A stretch of 64,000 nucleotides of DNA from Acidimicrobiia bacterium (GTDB taxonomy: Bacteria; Actinomycetota; Acidimicrobiia; Spongiisociales; UBA5794), in contig JALSQW010000064.1 of assembly GCA_026985095.1 (NCBI GenBank), positions 46,091-110,090 on the forward strand, given 5' to 3'. Positions 6,847 to 15,383 of the stretch are shown piece after piece. The notes beneath the pieces are model-generated. The model did no database searches. It had not been told where the DNA came from and was given only the letters and a program-made list of their open reading frames with translations. The position numbers and the translations under genes were made by a program. The first letter of the stretch is position 1. The number at the start of each line of letters is the position of its first letter.

Positions 6847-8047
6847 CGTTGGCGTCGAGGAACGCTTCCACCGCCGCCCGATAGCCGTCGGGGTCGAGGT
6901 TCCAGCTCTGGACATGGTCGGCGCCGGTCTCGACGAGGGTCACCAGGTCGGGGCGGAGGTTGGCGAGCCGGCGGGTCGGTCCGATGGGAACGGACGTGTC
7001 GGCGGTGCCGTGGAAGACGAGCATGGGGGTGTGGAGGTCCTGCCAGCGGTCCGTGACATCGTAGCGGTCCCAGTCGATCCCGAACCGCCACGAGGCGAGC
7101 TGCTTGGCCACGGCGGTCAACGAACCCGGCACGGTCCCGAGCAGCGGCAGTTCCCTCGACCGGGCGTTGTGGTCGATCGTCGCCTCGAGATCGACGACGG
7201 GCGAGTCGAGGATCGCCGCCACCGTCTGGTTCCGCAGCGGCGATTCCTGCAGGTAGCGGAGCACCGCGGCCCCGCCCATCGAGTAGCCGACGACGACGAT
7301 CCGGTCGGCGCCGTTGGCCCGGGCGTACGCCGCCGCGTTCGAGACGTCGATCCATTCGGTCAGCCCGTATTGGGTGTAGCCGCTGGGATCCTCCGGAAGC
7401 CCCGGGTCGTTCCGGTAGCCGATGACGAGCGCGTGGTAGCTGCGGTCGAAGGCGACGGGAAGCATCCGCAGCGCCTCGGCCTTCGAGGCGCCGCGTCCAT
7501 GCACGAAGATCATCCACAGGTCGCTGTTCCCGCGGAGGTACCAGGCGTCCATGGCGCCGATGTCGCTGTCGTAGGTGATCTCGGTGAAGGGGTAGACGAA
7601 CGCGGTCCCCGGGTCGTCGGGGTAGGCGAACCCGTCGATGGCGATCGGGTCGCCCGCCTGCGGCGGTGGGCCCCAGGCTTCGACGATCTCGGCCGTGGCC
7701 TCGGCGGTGGCGGTGCCTGCGATGGGTCCCACCTGCAGATACCCGTCCCCGTCGCGGATGCCCTGGAAACCGGGCGGGAGGGTTGCTCCGGCCGTCATGG
7801 AGAGGACGACGGCGGCATCGTCGATCTCGACGACCGTCCCGCTCGGAGCAGGATCGGTCCGAGGGGCGAGGACCAGCGCCCCGTCACGGATCTCGTTCGC
7901 GTAGTACCAGCCTCCCCCGACGTAGAACACCGCCACGGCCGCGGCGGCCAGGACGGCGACGGTCCGCAGGACGCGGCCTGCCCCGAGCCTCCGTCGCCGG
8001 GGGCTCGGGGGAGGAAGCGTCGAACCCGGTGTCGAACTTCTGGCCAT
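6842..8047 (-). CDS. membrane-anchored alpha/beta hydrolase
   Basis: A 401-residue hydrolase with an N-terminal membrane helix (about 25-47), so the catalytic domain is probably outside the cell. The triad is visible: nucleophile Ser256 in GYSMGG, Asp350 in FHGTADTSVPI and His378 in GADHVQSW. HGRGASKAE (about 183) is in the oxyanion region. The fold matches serine aminopeptidase/DUF3887-type hydrolases; the substrate is unknown. The start at 8047 is supported by GACGAGGAG just upstream; the open frame runs further, but only through the divergent gene. It is divergently transcribed from the di-heme cytochrome, with 63 bases between the starts. Confidence 0.85.
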   Translation of the reverse strand: MARSSTPGSTLPPPSPRRRRLGAGRVLRTVAVLAAAAVAVFYVGGGWYYANEIRDGALVLAPRTDPAPSGTVVEIDDAAVVLSMTAGATLPPGFQGIRDGDGYLQVGPIAGTATAEATAEIVEAWGPPPQAGDPIAIDGFAYPDDPGTAFVYPFTEITYDSDIGAMDAWYLRGNSDLWMIFVHGRGASKAEALRMLPVAFDRSYHALVIGYRNDPGLPEDPSGYTQYGLTEWIDVSNAAAYARANGADRIVVVGYSMGGAAVLRYLQESPLRNQTVAAILDSPVVDLEATIDHNARSRELPLLGTVPGSLTAVAKQLASWRFGIDWDRYDVTDRWQDLHTPMLVFHGTADTSVPIGPTRRLANLRPDLVTLVETGADHVQSWNLDPDGYRAAVEAFLDANA

Positions 8048-8064
8048 GGGACTCCTCGTCGTCG

Positions 8065-8070
8065 ACTGTA
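8065..8070 (-). promoter_or_regulatory. -10 element for the hydrolase gene
   Basis: TACAGT on the minus strand, 17 bases before the ATG at 8047. It leaves room for a short leader carrying the Shine-Dalgarno sequence GAGGAG. Confidence 0.35.
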
Positions 8071-8097
8071 GCTGCGCCTCCGAGATGGGCGGCGGCG

Positions 8098-8103
8098 TAG
8101 CAT
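8098..8103 (+). promoter_or_regulatory. -10 element, probable leaderless promoter
   Basis: TAGCAT ends 7 bases before the ATG of the di-heme cytochrome gene, with no Shine-Dalgarno sequence. Confidence 0.45.
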
Positions 8104-8110
8104 CCGACCG

Positions 8111-9412
8111 ATGTTCCGGAGCGTTCGATGGTGGCTGGTGGCGTTCGCGGTCGTCGCGTCCGCCTGCACCGGGTCGGCCACCTACGGGGCCACCGATCAC
8201 CGAGCCGCCCAGGCCCCGGCGTCCATGGCCTTCGGGAACCCCGACGCCGGGCTGTCGGGCCTCGAGCTGGCACGGTTCCGGATCGGCGACCGGTTCTTCA
8301 CCGAACCGTGGGTGCCGGCAGCCGTCGGTCGGGATCTGGAACGTGACGGGCTCGGTCCGACCTACGTCGCGGCCGCCTGCGCCGCCTGTCACGTCCGCGA
8401 CGGCAAGGCCAACGCCCCCTGGGCGGGTGGACCGGTCGTCTACCGTATCGCCGGGGAGGCTCCACCGGCCTATGGGATCCAGATCCAAGACCGTGCCGTG
8501 CCCGGTGTTCCGCCGGAGGCCCGGGTCGACGTGGCGTTCGTGGAGGAGCCGTTCACCTATCCCGACGGGACCCGGGTCGTCCTTCGGCGACCGGAGGTGT
8601 CGGTGTCCGCACCGGCGTTCGGCGGCGAGATCGTCGATCTCCCCGGGACGGTGCGCTCGGCTCCGGCGCTCATCGGCCTCGGGCTCCTCGCCGCGGTTCC
8701 CGCCGACGCCGTCATCGCCTACGCCGACCCCGACGACGCCGACGGCGACGGGATCAGCGGGAGGGCCGTTCGGGTCGGTCCCGATCTGGGGCGGTTCGGA
8801 TGGAAGGCGTCGAAAGCGTCGGTGCTGGACCAGGCCGCCGACGCGTACCTGCGCGACATGGGGATCACCTCACCCCTCCATCCTCGGCAGAACTGTCCCG
8901 GTCCGCAGGAGGCCTGCGGGCGGGCCCCGGGGGGCGGGACCCCGGAAATCTCCGCGGATCGGTTGGCGGCCGTGGCCTTCTACGCATCGACCTTGGCGGT
9001 CCCCGAGCGTCGAGACCCGACGGCCGCCGACGTCGTCGCCGGGGAGGAGCTGTTCGACGCCGTCGGATGCACCGCCTGCCACCGATCTGTGCTCCCCACG
9101 TCGCCCGACCAGGGATGGGTCGGAGGCCGCGTCGTCCATCCCTACACGGATCTCCTCGTGCACGACATGGGCCCGGGGCTCGCCGACGCCGCTGGCCTCG
9201 AGGCGACCGAGTGGAGGACGGCGCCGCTGTGGGGGATCGGGCGGGTCGACGAGGTGAACCCTTACGCCGGGTACCTCCACGACGGCCGGGCACGGACACT
9301 GGAAGAGGCGATCCTGTGGCACGGAGGCGAGGCGCAGGCGGCCCGTGATCGCTTCGTGGCGTTGGATTCCGCCGATCGGGCCAGGATCATCGCCTTCCTG
9401 GACGACCTGTAG
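8111..9412 (+). CDS. di-heme cytochrome c-type lipoprotein (DUF1111 family)
   Basis: A 433-residue lipoprotein (lipobox VASAC, Cys19) with two c-type heme sites, CAACH at 90-94 and CTACH at 320-324. This is the architecture of the di-heme oxidoreductase family DUF1111, related to cytochrome c peroxidases. DPDDADGDGISG (207-218) looks like a calcium-binding loop. It should act outside the membrane in electron transfer; the natural substrate of the family is unsettled. It is the only obvious c-type cytochrome in the window, so it is a client for the ccm operon at 27.5-34 kb. The final helix ends LDDL, complete. It is convergent with the lipocalin-like gene, 13 bases apart. Confidence 0.88.
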   Translation: MFRSVRWWLVAFAVVASACTGSATYGATDHRAAQAPASMAFGNPDAGLSGLELARFRIGDRFFTEPWVPAAVGRDLERDGLGPTYVAAACAACHVRDGKANAPWAGGPVVYRIAGEAPPAYGIQIQDRAVPGVPPEARVDVAFVEEPFTYPDGTRVVLRRPEVSVSAPAFGGEIVDLPGTVRSAPALIGLGLLAAVPADAVIAYADPDDADGDGISGRAVRVGPDLGRFGWKASKASVLDQAADAYLRDMGITSPLHPRQNCPGPQEACGRAPGGGTPEISADRLAAVAFYASTLAVPERRDPTAADVVAGEELFDAVGCTACHRSVLPTSPDQGWVGGRVVHPYTDLLVHDMGPGLADAAGLEATEWRTAPLWGIGRVDEVNPYAGYLHDGRARTLEEAILWHGGEAQAARDRFVALDSADRARIIAFLDDL

Positions 9413-9425
9413 GGCGACGGGACCG

Positions 9426-9872
9426 TCAGGCCGGCGAGGTTCTCCGCCAGCGGAGGCGGTTGACGGCCTTGCGTCCTCCGTCGGTGGCGGTGTCGGGGGT
9501 GCTGAGGACGAGATCACGGGTGCCGTCGGGCGCGTCGACCCATTCGATGTGGCGGCGCTGGTCGTCACCGACCCAGTTCGGCATCAACGAGACGACGACG
9601 TGGTGGACGACCTCGTCGCCGACGATCGTGTAGCGGCCGGCGTACGACAGGTACCCGGCGGCGGCTTCGGCCCGATCGACCACCGGCGCCGCGCTGATCG
9701 TCGTGGTCGGCAAGGGCTTGCGATGCCGCTTCATGAGCGCCGCCCACATCCACCCGTCGGCGGTGTAGGTGAGCAGACCCACCGGGTCACCGCCGAACGG
9801 CCGCGCCTCGCGGACTCCGTCGACCGTGAAGGTCCACTCGACGAGCTCCCAGGTTCCGACCAGGTCGTGCAT
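9426..9872 (-). CDS. lipocalin-like domain protein
   Basis: A 148-residue protein of the lipocalin-like family of Lipocalin_5 type. It begins MHDLVGTWELVEWTF, with the typical GTW-x-L opening, then LLTYTADGWMWAALMKR, then YLSYAGRYTIVGDEVVHHV and a closing RRHIEW-x-LVL-x-RLRWRR pattern. There is no signal peptide, so it is probably cytoplasmic. Members form small beta-barrels that bind hydrophobic ligands; none has a fixed reaction. It is a single gene between the pot terminator and the convergent cytochrome gene, with a leaderless-type promoter. Confidence 0.8.
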   Translation of the reverse strand: MHDLVGTWELVEWTFTVDGVREARPFGGDPVGLLTYTADGWMWAALMKRHRKPLPTTTISAAPVVDRAEAAAGYLSYAGRYTIVGDEVVHHVVVSLMPNWVGDDQRRHIEWVDAPDGTRDLVLSTPDTATDGGRKAVNRLRWRRTSPA

Positions 9873-9879
9873 GGCCGGC

Positions 9880-9885
9880 AGCCTA
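9880..9885 (-). promoter_or_regulatory. -10 element, probable leaderless promoter
   Basis: GGTAGGCT on the minus strand; the TAGGCT core ends 7 bases before the lipocalin-like ATG. No Shine-Dalgarno sequence is present. Confidence 0.5.
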
Positions 9886-9901
9886 CCGGGGGCGCCGACG
9901 C

Positions 9902-9930
9902 GAAGGGGCCGCCCGGCGGGCGGCCCCTTC
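9902..9930 (-). terminator. strong hairpin terminator of the pot operon
   Basis: A perfect 13-bp stem (GAAGGGGCCGCCC paired with GGGCGGCCCCTTC) with a 3-base loop, 15 bases past the potD stop and before the lipocalin-like promoter. It closes the operon that starts at 15338. Confidence 0.8.
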
Positions 9931-9945
9931 GGCGGTGCGGTGCGT

Positions 9946-11055
9946 TCAGCTCTTCACCTCGGTGAAGGCGTCCGCGTAGTTGGTGGCGAAGTCCCCGAGG
10001 TCGGCCAGGAACTCGAGCTTCTCGAAGGTCTCCGGGGTCGGGTAGACCGCCGGGTCGGAGAGGATCTCCGGATCGATCAGCTCGTTGGCCTTGGCGTTCG
10101 GGCTGGCGTAGTAGTTCCACTCCGAGAGCTGGGCGCCGTTGGCGGCATCGAAGATGAAGTTGATGAACGTGTGCGCCGTGCACACCGCCTCGGCCGTCGT
10201 CGGGATCGCCATGTTGTCGACCCAGGCGACGCCGCCCTCCTTCGGGATGCCGTATCCGTAGTCCTCCCATGCGTCGGCCTCGTCGAAGGCGGCGAAGAAG
10301 TCGCCGTTCCATCCGTGGGCGAGATCCACCTCACCGGAGACGAGCAGGTCCTCGAACGAGTCGGACGTGAACGTCGCCACGCGGTCCTTGGCGGCTTTGA
10401 GGAGGGCGGTGGCTTCGTCGAGTTGGGCCTGGTCGGTGGTGTTGACCGAGTAGCCGAGGTACTTCAAGGCCGCCGCGAAGACCTCTCGCTCGTCGTCGAG
10501 GAGCGAGATGCGGCCCGTGAGCGGCGCGCTCATCTCCGGATCGAAGATCAGCCCCCAGGTCAGGTCGGCGGCATCGTCGACGACGTCGTAGCTGAAGCCG
10601 ATGCCGGTGGTGCCCCACTGGTAGGGAGCCGAGTACTCGCCGTCGGGGTCGAACGGCAGGCCGGTGAACTTCGGGTCGAGGTTCGCCAGGTTCGGGATGG
10701 CGTCCTTGTTGAGCTTCACGAGGAGGCCCTCCTGGCGCATGATGTCGACCATGTAGTCGGAGGGGACGATCAGGTCGTACGTCGCGCCGCCCGCCTCGAC
10801 CTGGGCCAGCATCGCTTCGTTCGACTCGTAGAAGGTCTCGACGACGTCGACGCCGTAGGTGTCTCGGAACTTCTGGACGAGATCGGGATCGATGTACTCG
10901 CTCCAGTTGTAGAGGCTCAGGTCGCCGTCGACCTGGTCGACCTCGCAGCCTTGGGCGACCGACTCGAGGTCGCTTCCGGAGTTCCCACTGCTGCACGCCG
11001 CGGCGACGAGCGCCACCGTCAGGGCGAGCATCCCTATCGATCTGATCCTGTGCAT
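9946..11055 (-). CDS. potD: spermidine/putrescine-binding lipoprotein
   Basis: A 369-residue solute-binding protein of the PotD/PotF family that captures polyamines outside the membrane for PotABC. The signal sequence ends in the lipobox VAAACSS. The mature protein shows the family start LSLYNWSEYIDPDLVQKF, then FYESNEAMLAQV and IVPSDYMVDIM. The WGTTGIGFSYD segment and the LAHGWNGDFFAA segment line the ligand cleft in this family. The ATG at 11055 was chosen for the signal peptide and an AGAAAGG site upstream; an earlier in-frame start at 11124 would add 23 non-signal residues. It is last in the operon, 65 bases after potC, and is followed by a strong terminator. Confidence 0.92.
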   Translation of the reverse strand: MHRIRSIGMLALTVALVAAACSSGNSGSDLESVAQGCEVDQVDGDLSLYNWSEYIDPDLVQKFRDTYGVDVVETFYESNEAMLAQVEAGGATYDLIVPSDYMVDIMRQEGLLVKLNKDAIPNLANLDPKFTGLPFDPDGEYSAPYQWGTTGIGFSYDVVDDAADLTWGLIFDPEMSAPLTGRISLLDDEREVFAAALKYLGYSVNTTDQAQLDEATALLKAAKDRVATFTSDSFEDLLVSGEVDLAHGWNGDFFAAFDEADAWEDYGYGIPKEGGVAWVDNMAIPTTAEAVCTAHTFINFIFDAANGAQLSEWNYYASPNAKANELIDPEILSDPAVYPTPETFEKLEFLADLGDFATNYADAFTEVKS

Positions 11056-11120
11056 GGTTGCCTTTCTCCTCGTGTGTGTCGGTTCGTGTTCGGTCGGTTC
11101 GGTCCGTTGAGTTCCGGTCG

Positions 11121-11948
11121 TCATGGCGCCTCCGGGCTCGGTTCCGCCTTGGTGTCCCGCTGGAACGCGAGCGACCCGAAGACGAGCACCATGGATGCGA
11201 GCAGCATCACGGTAGACACGGCGTTGATCTCAGGGGTGACCTGTCGTTTGATGAGCCCGAAGACGAAGACCGGCAGGGTCGTCGATCCCGGACCCTGGAC
11301 GAGGCTGGTGATCACGACGTCGTCGAGCGACAAGGTCAACGCGAGGAGGGCGCCGCCGACGATGCCGGGCATGATGAGCGGTAGCGTCACTCGCCGGAAC
11401 GCCTGCCACCGGTCGGCGTACAGGTCGGCGGCGGCCTCCTCCAGCGACGGATCGAGGTTGGCGAGGCGGGCGCGGACGACGATCGCCACGAACGAGATGT
11501 TGAAGGCGATGTGCGACAGGATGATCGTGGTCAGGCTGAGGGGCCAGCTGATCGTCGTGAACCACATGAGCAGCATGACGCCCATCGTGACGTCGGGGAT
11601 GATCACCGGCAGGTACAGCAACGCATCGAACGTCCGTTTCCCCAGCCAGCGCCGGTAGCGCTCCAGCGCCAGGGCCGCGGCGGTGCCCAGCACCGTCGAG
11701 ATGCCGGTCGATACCACGGCGACGACGACGGAGTTCCGCATGGACCGGAGCAGCGGGTCGTTGCTGAACATCTTCTGGTACCAGCGCAGGCTCCATCCGC
11801 CCCACACGCTCAGGTTCGACGCGCCGGAGAACGAGAACACCACGAGAAGGAGGATCGGCACGTAGAGGAACAGGAACACGGCGACGCCGTGGACCGACAG
11901 GGCCCGGTCGGTGGTGCGGGACGCGGCGGCATGGGTCGGGACGTTCAT
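11121..11948 (-). CDS. potC: polyamine ABC transporter permease
   Basis: A 275-residue inner-membrane permease, one of two halves of the polyamine channel. About six helices are visible. The EAA loop is SLEEAAADLYADRWQAFRRVTLPLIMPGIVGG in outline, with the EAA-x3-G region slightly altered. The C-terminal helix is followed by a charged tail. It starts at an ATGA overlap with the potB stop, so translation is coupled. The DDVVITSLVQGPGSTTLPV segment is characteristic of PotC. Confidence 0.92.
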   Translation of the reverse strand: MNVPTHAAASRTTDRALSVHGVAVFLFLYVPILLLVVFSFSGASNLSVWGGWSLRWYQKMFSNDPLLRSMRNSVVVAVVSTGISTVLGTAAALALERYRRWLGKRTFDALLYLPVIIPDVTMGVMLLMWFTTISWPLSLTTIILSHIAFNISFVAIVVRARLANLDPSLEEAAADLYADRWQAFRRVTLPLIMPGIVGGALLALTLSLDDVVITSLVQGPGSTTLPVFVFGLIKRQVTPEINAVSTVMLLASMVLVFGSLAFQRDTKAEPSPEAP

Positions 11949-12841
11949 ATCGTCCTCGCGTCGGTCCGGAAGTAGATGATCGTGGCGATGAGCATCGCGA
12001 CCAGCACGACGAACGAGAGGGCCGCCCCGAAGGGCCAGTTGCGGGCGGCGGTGAACTGGCGCACGATGTAGTTGCCCAGCAGCGTCGTCTTCGCGCCTCC
12101 CAGGATGTCGGGGGTGACGTAGGCGCCGAGGGAGGGGATGAACACCAGGATCGACCCGGCGATGACCCCCGGTCTCGACAGCGGCAGGGTGACCTTCCGG
12201 AACGCCGTCCATCCCGAGGCGTACAGGTCCCTGGCGGCCTCCACGAGGCTCCAGTCCATCCGTTCGAGGGCCGCGTAGAGCGGTAGGACCATGAACGGCA
12301 GGTAGCCGTACAGGAGGCCGATGAACACCGCCGGTTGGGTGAACAGCAGCTTGTCCCAGAGCCCGAGGGCCCTGCCGAGTTCGGTGACGAACCCGTGCTC
12401 TCCGAGCAGCACCCGCCAGGCGTAGGTGCGGACGAGGAAGTTGGACCAGAACGGGATGAGGACCAGCACCAGCAGGACCGCCCGGTAGCGGGCCGATCGA
12501 CGGGTCGCCAGCCAGTAGGCGAACGGGTACCCGATGGCGAGGCACAGGACCGTGTTGAGGAGCGCCAACCACAGGCTCCGGGCGGCGATCTCGGCGACGA
12601 CGGGTTGGAGCAGCTTGGCGTACGAATCGAGGTTCCAGTCCGACAGGACGGGCTTGCCCGTTCTCGACCGGGAGGCGAAGGAGAACACGAAGACGATGAG
12701 CAACGGGATGGCGAAGAAGAACACGAGATAGGCGTACGAGGGGAGCGCCTGGAGGAACCCCCGCACCGCCTTGGCCCGTTCGGCTCTGCGCTCGAACTCG
12801 GGCTCGGCGGCGGGGGCGGGGCGTTCCTCGGTGGTGGTCAT
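11945..12841 (-). CDS. potB: polyamine ABC transporter permease
   Basis: A 298-residue permease, partner of PotC. An acidic N-terminal tail is followed by about six membrane helices. The EAA loop (VEAARDLYASGWTAFRKVTLPLS) contacts the ATPase, and the SLGAYVTPDILGG segment is typical of PotB. The ATG at 12841 overlaps the potA stop (ATGA). A start further upstream at 12904 would lie inside potA and is rejected. Confidence 0.92.
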   Translation of the reverse strand: MTTTEERPAPAAEPEFERRAERAKAVRGFLQALPSYAYLVFFFAIPLLIVFVFSFASRSRTGKPVLSDWNLDSYAKLLQPVVAEIAARSLWLALLNTVLCLAIGYPFAYWLATRRSARYRAVLLVLVLIPFWSNFLVRTYAWRVLLGEHGFVTELGRALGLWDKLLFTQPAVFIGLLYGYLPFMVLPLYAALERMDWSLVEAARDLYASGWTAFRKVTLPLSRPGVIAGSILVFIPSLGAYVTPDILGGAKTTLLGNYIVRQFTAARNWPFGAALSFVVLVAMLIATIIYFRTDARTI

Positions 12842-13902
12842 TCGGTCAGCGCGTCCGCGGCGTCGTGGTGGAAGCTGACGGCGATCCGCTGGCCGGCGTC
12901 CCATCGGGGGAGCGAGGGGACGTTCTCGACGCGGACGTCGATCATGTCACCCGTGGCCAGCTCGATCTGATAGAACAGCGAATCCCCGAAGTACAGCCGG
13001 TGCTGGACGGTCCCTTCCAGTCGGTTGCGTCCGTCGACGACCTCTTCGAGCCGGTGGATCTGGATCTTCTCGGGTCGGAGCATCAGCGTCACGGCCGTCC
13101 CGACCGGGGCGTTCGTCTGCGCCCTGACCCTGTGGGACGAGCCGATCTCGACGTGGCCTTCGGCGACGATGACGCCCTCGAGGAAGTTCGTCTCGCCGAT
13201 GAAGTCGGCGACAAACCGGTTGGCCGGCCGCTCGTAGATGTCCTCGGCGGTGCCGACCTGGAGGAGCCTCCCCTCGTTCATGACGCCGATGCGATCGGAC
13301 ATCGTCAGCGCCTCTTCCTGGTCGTGGGTCACGTAGACGAACGTGATGCCGACCTCGCGTTGGATGTCCTTCAGCTCCACCTGCATCGCCTGGCGCAGTT
13401 TCAGGTCGAGGGCGCCGAGGGGCTCGTCGAGGAGGAGCACCTTGGGGCGGTTGACGAGCGCCCGGGCGAGGGCCACCCGTTGCTGTTGGCCTCCGGAGAG
13501 CTGGGTGGGTCGTCGGTGCTCCATCCCCCCGAGACGGACGAGCTCGATCGCCTCGGCCACCCGCCGGCGCAGCTCGGTGTCGGGAACCTTGCACATGGCC
13601 AACCCGAACCCGACGTTCTCGGCGACGGTCATGTGGGGGAACAGGGCGTACGACTGGAAGACGGTGTTGACGGGCCGCTTGTTGGGCGGGGCGAGTGCTA
13701 CCTCCTCGCCGAAGATCCGGATGCTCCCCTCGGTGGGGAACTCGAGGCCGGCGATCATCCGCAAGGTGGTCGTCTTGCCGCAGCCGGACGGACCGAGCAG
13801 CGAGAAGAACTCGCCGTCGGCGACCTCGAGGTCGACGGAGTCGACGGCCGCGACGTCCCCGAACCGCTTCGTCACACCGTGCAGACCGACGGCGACGGTC
13901 AT
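12838..13902 (-). CDS. potA: polyamine ABC transporter ATPase
   Basis: A 354-residue ATPase energising polyamine uptake. Walker A is GPSGCGKTT (about 38-46), the Q-loop is in [11 protein letters not shown], the signature is LSGGQQQR, Walker B is [11 protein letters not shown] and the switch is in VTHDQEEAL. The C-terminal TOBE regulatory domain covers roughly residues 240-350. The start codon overlaps the stop of the upstream aldehyde dehydrogenase gene (ATGA), which ties uptake to catabolism in one message. Confidence 0.95.
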   Translation of the reverse strand: MTVAVGLHGVTKRFGDVAAVDSVDLEVADGEFFSLLGPSGCGKTTTLRMIAGLEFPTEGSIRIFGEEVALAPPNKRPVNTVFQSYALFPHMTVAENVGFGLAMCKVPDTELRRRVAEAIELVRLGGMEHRRPTQLSGGQQQRVALARALVNRPKVLLLDEPLGALDLKLRQAMQVELKDIQREVGITFVYVTHDQEEALTMSDRIGVMNEGRLLQVGTAEDIYERPANRFVADFIGETNFLEGVIVAEGHVEIGSSHRVRAQTNAPVGTAVTLMLRPEKIQIHRLEEVVDGRNRLEGTVQHRLYFGDSLFYQIELATGDMIDVRVENVPSLPRWDAGQRIAVSFHHDAADALTE

Positions 13903-15338
13903 CGCACGCTCTCCGTGTCGATCACCAGCGTCTGGAGGTCGGTGAACTCCTCGATCGAGCCTCTGCCCCAGCCGGTGTCGGTTCCGGCGGCTCCGCCGAA
14001 GGGTTGGAACGTCTCCCAGAAGTCCGTCGAATCGTTGATCACCACCGTACCCGAACGGACGTGGTCGGCGTACCAGAAGGCGCGGTGGAGGCTCGAGGTG
14101 AAGACGGCCGCCTGCAGGCCGAGATGGCTGCGGTTGGCGATCGCCACGGCGTCGGCGTCGTCGCGGGCCGGGATGATCGGCAGCACCGGGCCGAAGGTCT
14201 CCTCGGTGGCCAGCGCCGAGTCCTCGGGGACCCGATCCACGATCGTCAGGTCGTAGTACAGGTCGGTCGGGAACCCGGAGGCCCGGTTCCCGCCGACGAG
14301 CACGTCGGCGCCGCGCTCGGCGGCGTCGGACAGGTGCCGGTCCATCTTCGCTGCGGTGGCTTCGTTGTTGAGGGGCCCCATCGTCGTCGCCTCGTCGAAG
14401 GGATCACCGAGGCGCACCTCGGCGGCGGCGGCGACCGCCGCGTCGACGAACCGGTCGTGGATCGTCTCGACGACGATCACCCGCTCGGTGGCGCAGCACA
14501 CCTGCCCGGCGTTGTAGTGCGCCCCGTAGACCGCCAGGCGCCCGGCGCGTTCGACGTCGGCATCGTCGGTGACGATGGTCGGTCCGTTGCCGGACATCTC
14601 CATGATCGAGCGTTTGATGCCCATCGTCGCGATGATCTTGCGTCCGGTCTCGCTGGAGCCGGTGAAGCCGATCCCGTCGACGCCGTCGTGGCTCACGAGA
14701 CGTTGGCCGACGTCGGCGCCGCCGGGGAGGATCGAGACGAGACCCTTCGGGACGCCGGCTTCGTCGAAGGCCTTGGCGAGCTCGAGCAGGGCCCACGAGG
14801 TGAACGGAGGCGGCTTGACGATGACCGCGTTGCCGGTGGCCAGTCCCGGTCCGAGGTACTCCAGCGGGATCGTGACCGGGAAGTTCCATGGGGTGATCGC
14901 AACCCACACCCCGACGGGTCGGTGGAACGTGAACATCCGTTTGTTGCGGTCGGTGGTGGGGATGACGTCTCCGCGGAGGCGTTTGACGTCCTCGGCGGCG
15001 TTGATGAAGTACTCGTTGGCTTCGGCGATGTCGTCGAGCGATTCGGCGTGATAGGGCTTGCCTTGCTCGAGGGTCTGGATGCGGGCGATGTCGGGGACCA
15101 TCGGCTCGATGGCCTCGGCGATGCGGTGCAGGAGCGCCGCGCGTTCGAAGGCGGACCAGTGGCGGTAGTCGTCCTGGGCGGCGCGGGCGGCGGCGACGGC
15201 CCGGTCGACGTCGGCTGTCGACGGGATGGGGACGTCCGCGACGTGCCGGCCGGTGACCGGGCTGACGAGCGGATACCGCTCGTCGCCGGAACCGGTCGTC
15301 CATTCCCCTCCGAGAAACAGGGACAGTTCCTCGACCAC
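13899..15338 (-). CDS. NAD(P)-dependent aldehyde dehydrogenase, pot-linked
   Basis: A 479-residue aldehyde dehydrogenase oxidising an aldehyde to the acid with NAD(P). It shows the cofactor segment [10 protein letters not shown], the [11 protein letters not shown] turn, the general base Glu in MEMSGNGP (where most relatives have ELGG) and the catalytic cysteine in GQVCCATER, which has two adjacent cysteines. GTG start at 15338 with GGAGG upstream. It is translationally coupled to potA, so a substrate from putrescine or spermidine breakdown, such as 4-aminobutanal or succinate semialdehyde, is likely but unproven. Confidence 0.88.
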   Translation of the reverse strand: MVEELSLFLGGEWTTGSGDERYPLVSPVTGRHVADVPIPSTADVDRAVAAARAAQDDYRHWSAFERAALLHRIAEAIEPMVPDIARIQTLEQGKPYHAESLDDIAEANEYFINAAEDVKRLRGDVIPTTDRNKRMFTFHRPVGVWVAITPWNFPVTIPLEYLGPGLATGNAVIVKPPPFTSWALLELAKAFDEAGVPKGLVSILPGGADVGQRLVSHDGVDGIGFTGSSETGRKIIATMGIKRSIMEMSGNGPTIVTDDADVERAGRLAVYGAHYNAGQVCCATERVIVVETIHDRFVDAAVAAAAEVRLGDPFDEATTMGPLNNEATAAKMDRHLSDAAERGADVLVGGNRASGFPTDLYYDLTIVDRVPEDSALATEETFGPVLPIIPARDDADAVAIANRSHLGLQAAVFTSSLHRAFWYADHVRSGTVVINDSTDFWETFQPFGGAAGTDTGWGRGSIEEFTDLQTLVIDTESVR

Positions 15339-15360
15339 GGCAACCTCCAGCGACAGGGCG

Positions 15361-15366
15361 ACTGTA
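15361..15366 (-). promoter_or_regulatory. -10 element of the aldehyde dehydrogenase-pot operon
   Basis: TACAGT on the minus strand, 22 bases before the GTG start. That gives a leader of about 15 bases that includes the GGAGG ribosome site. Confidence 0.4.
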
Positions 15367-15383
15367 GCGGCTCGCCGGCCCGG

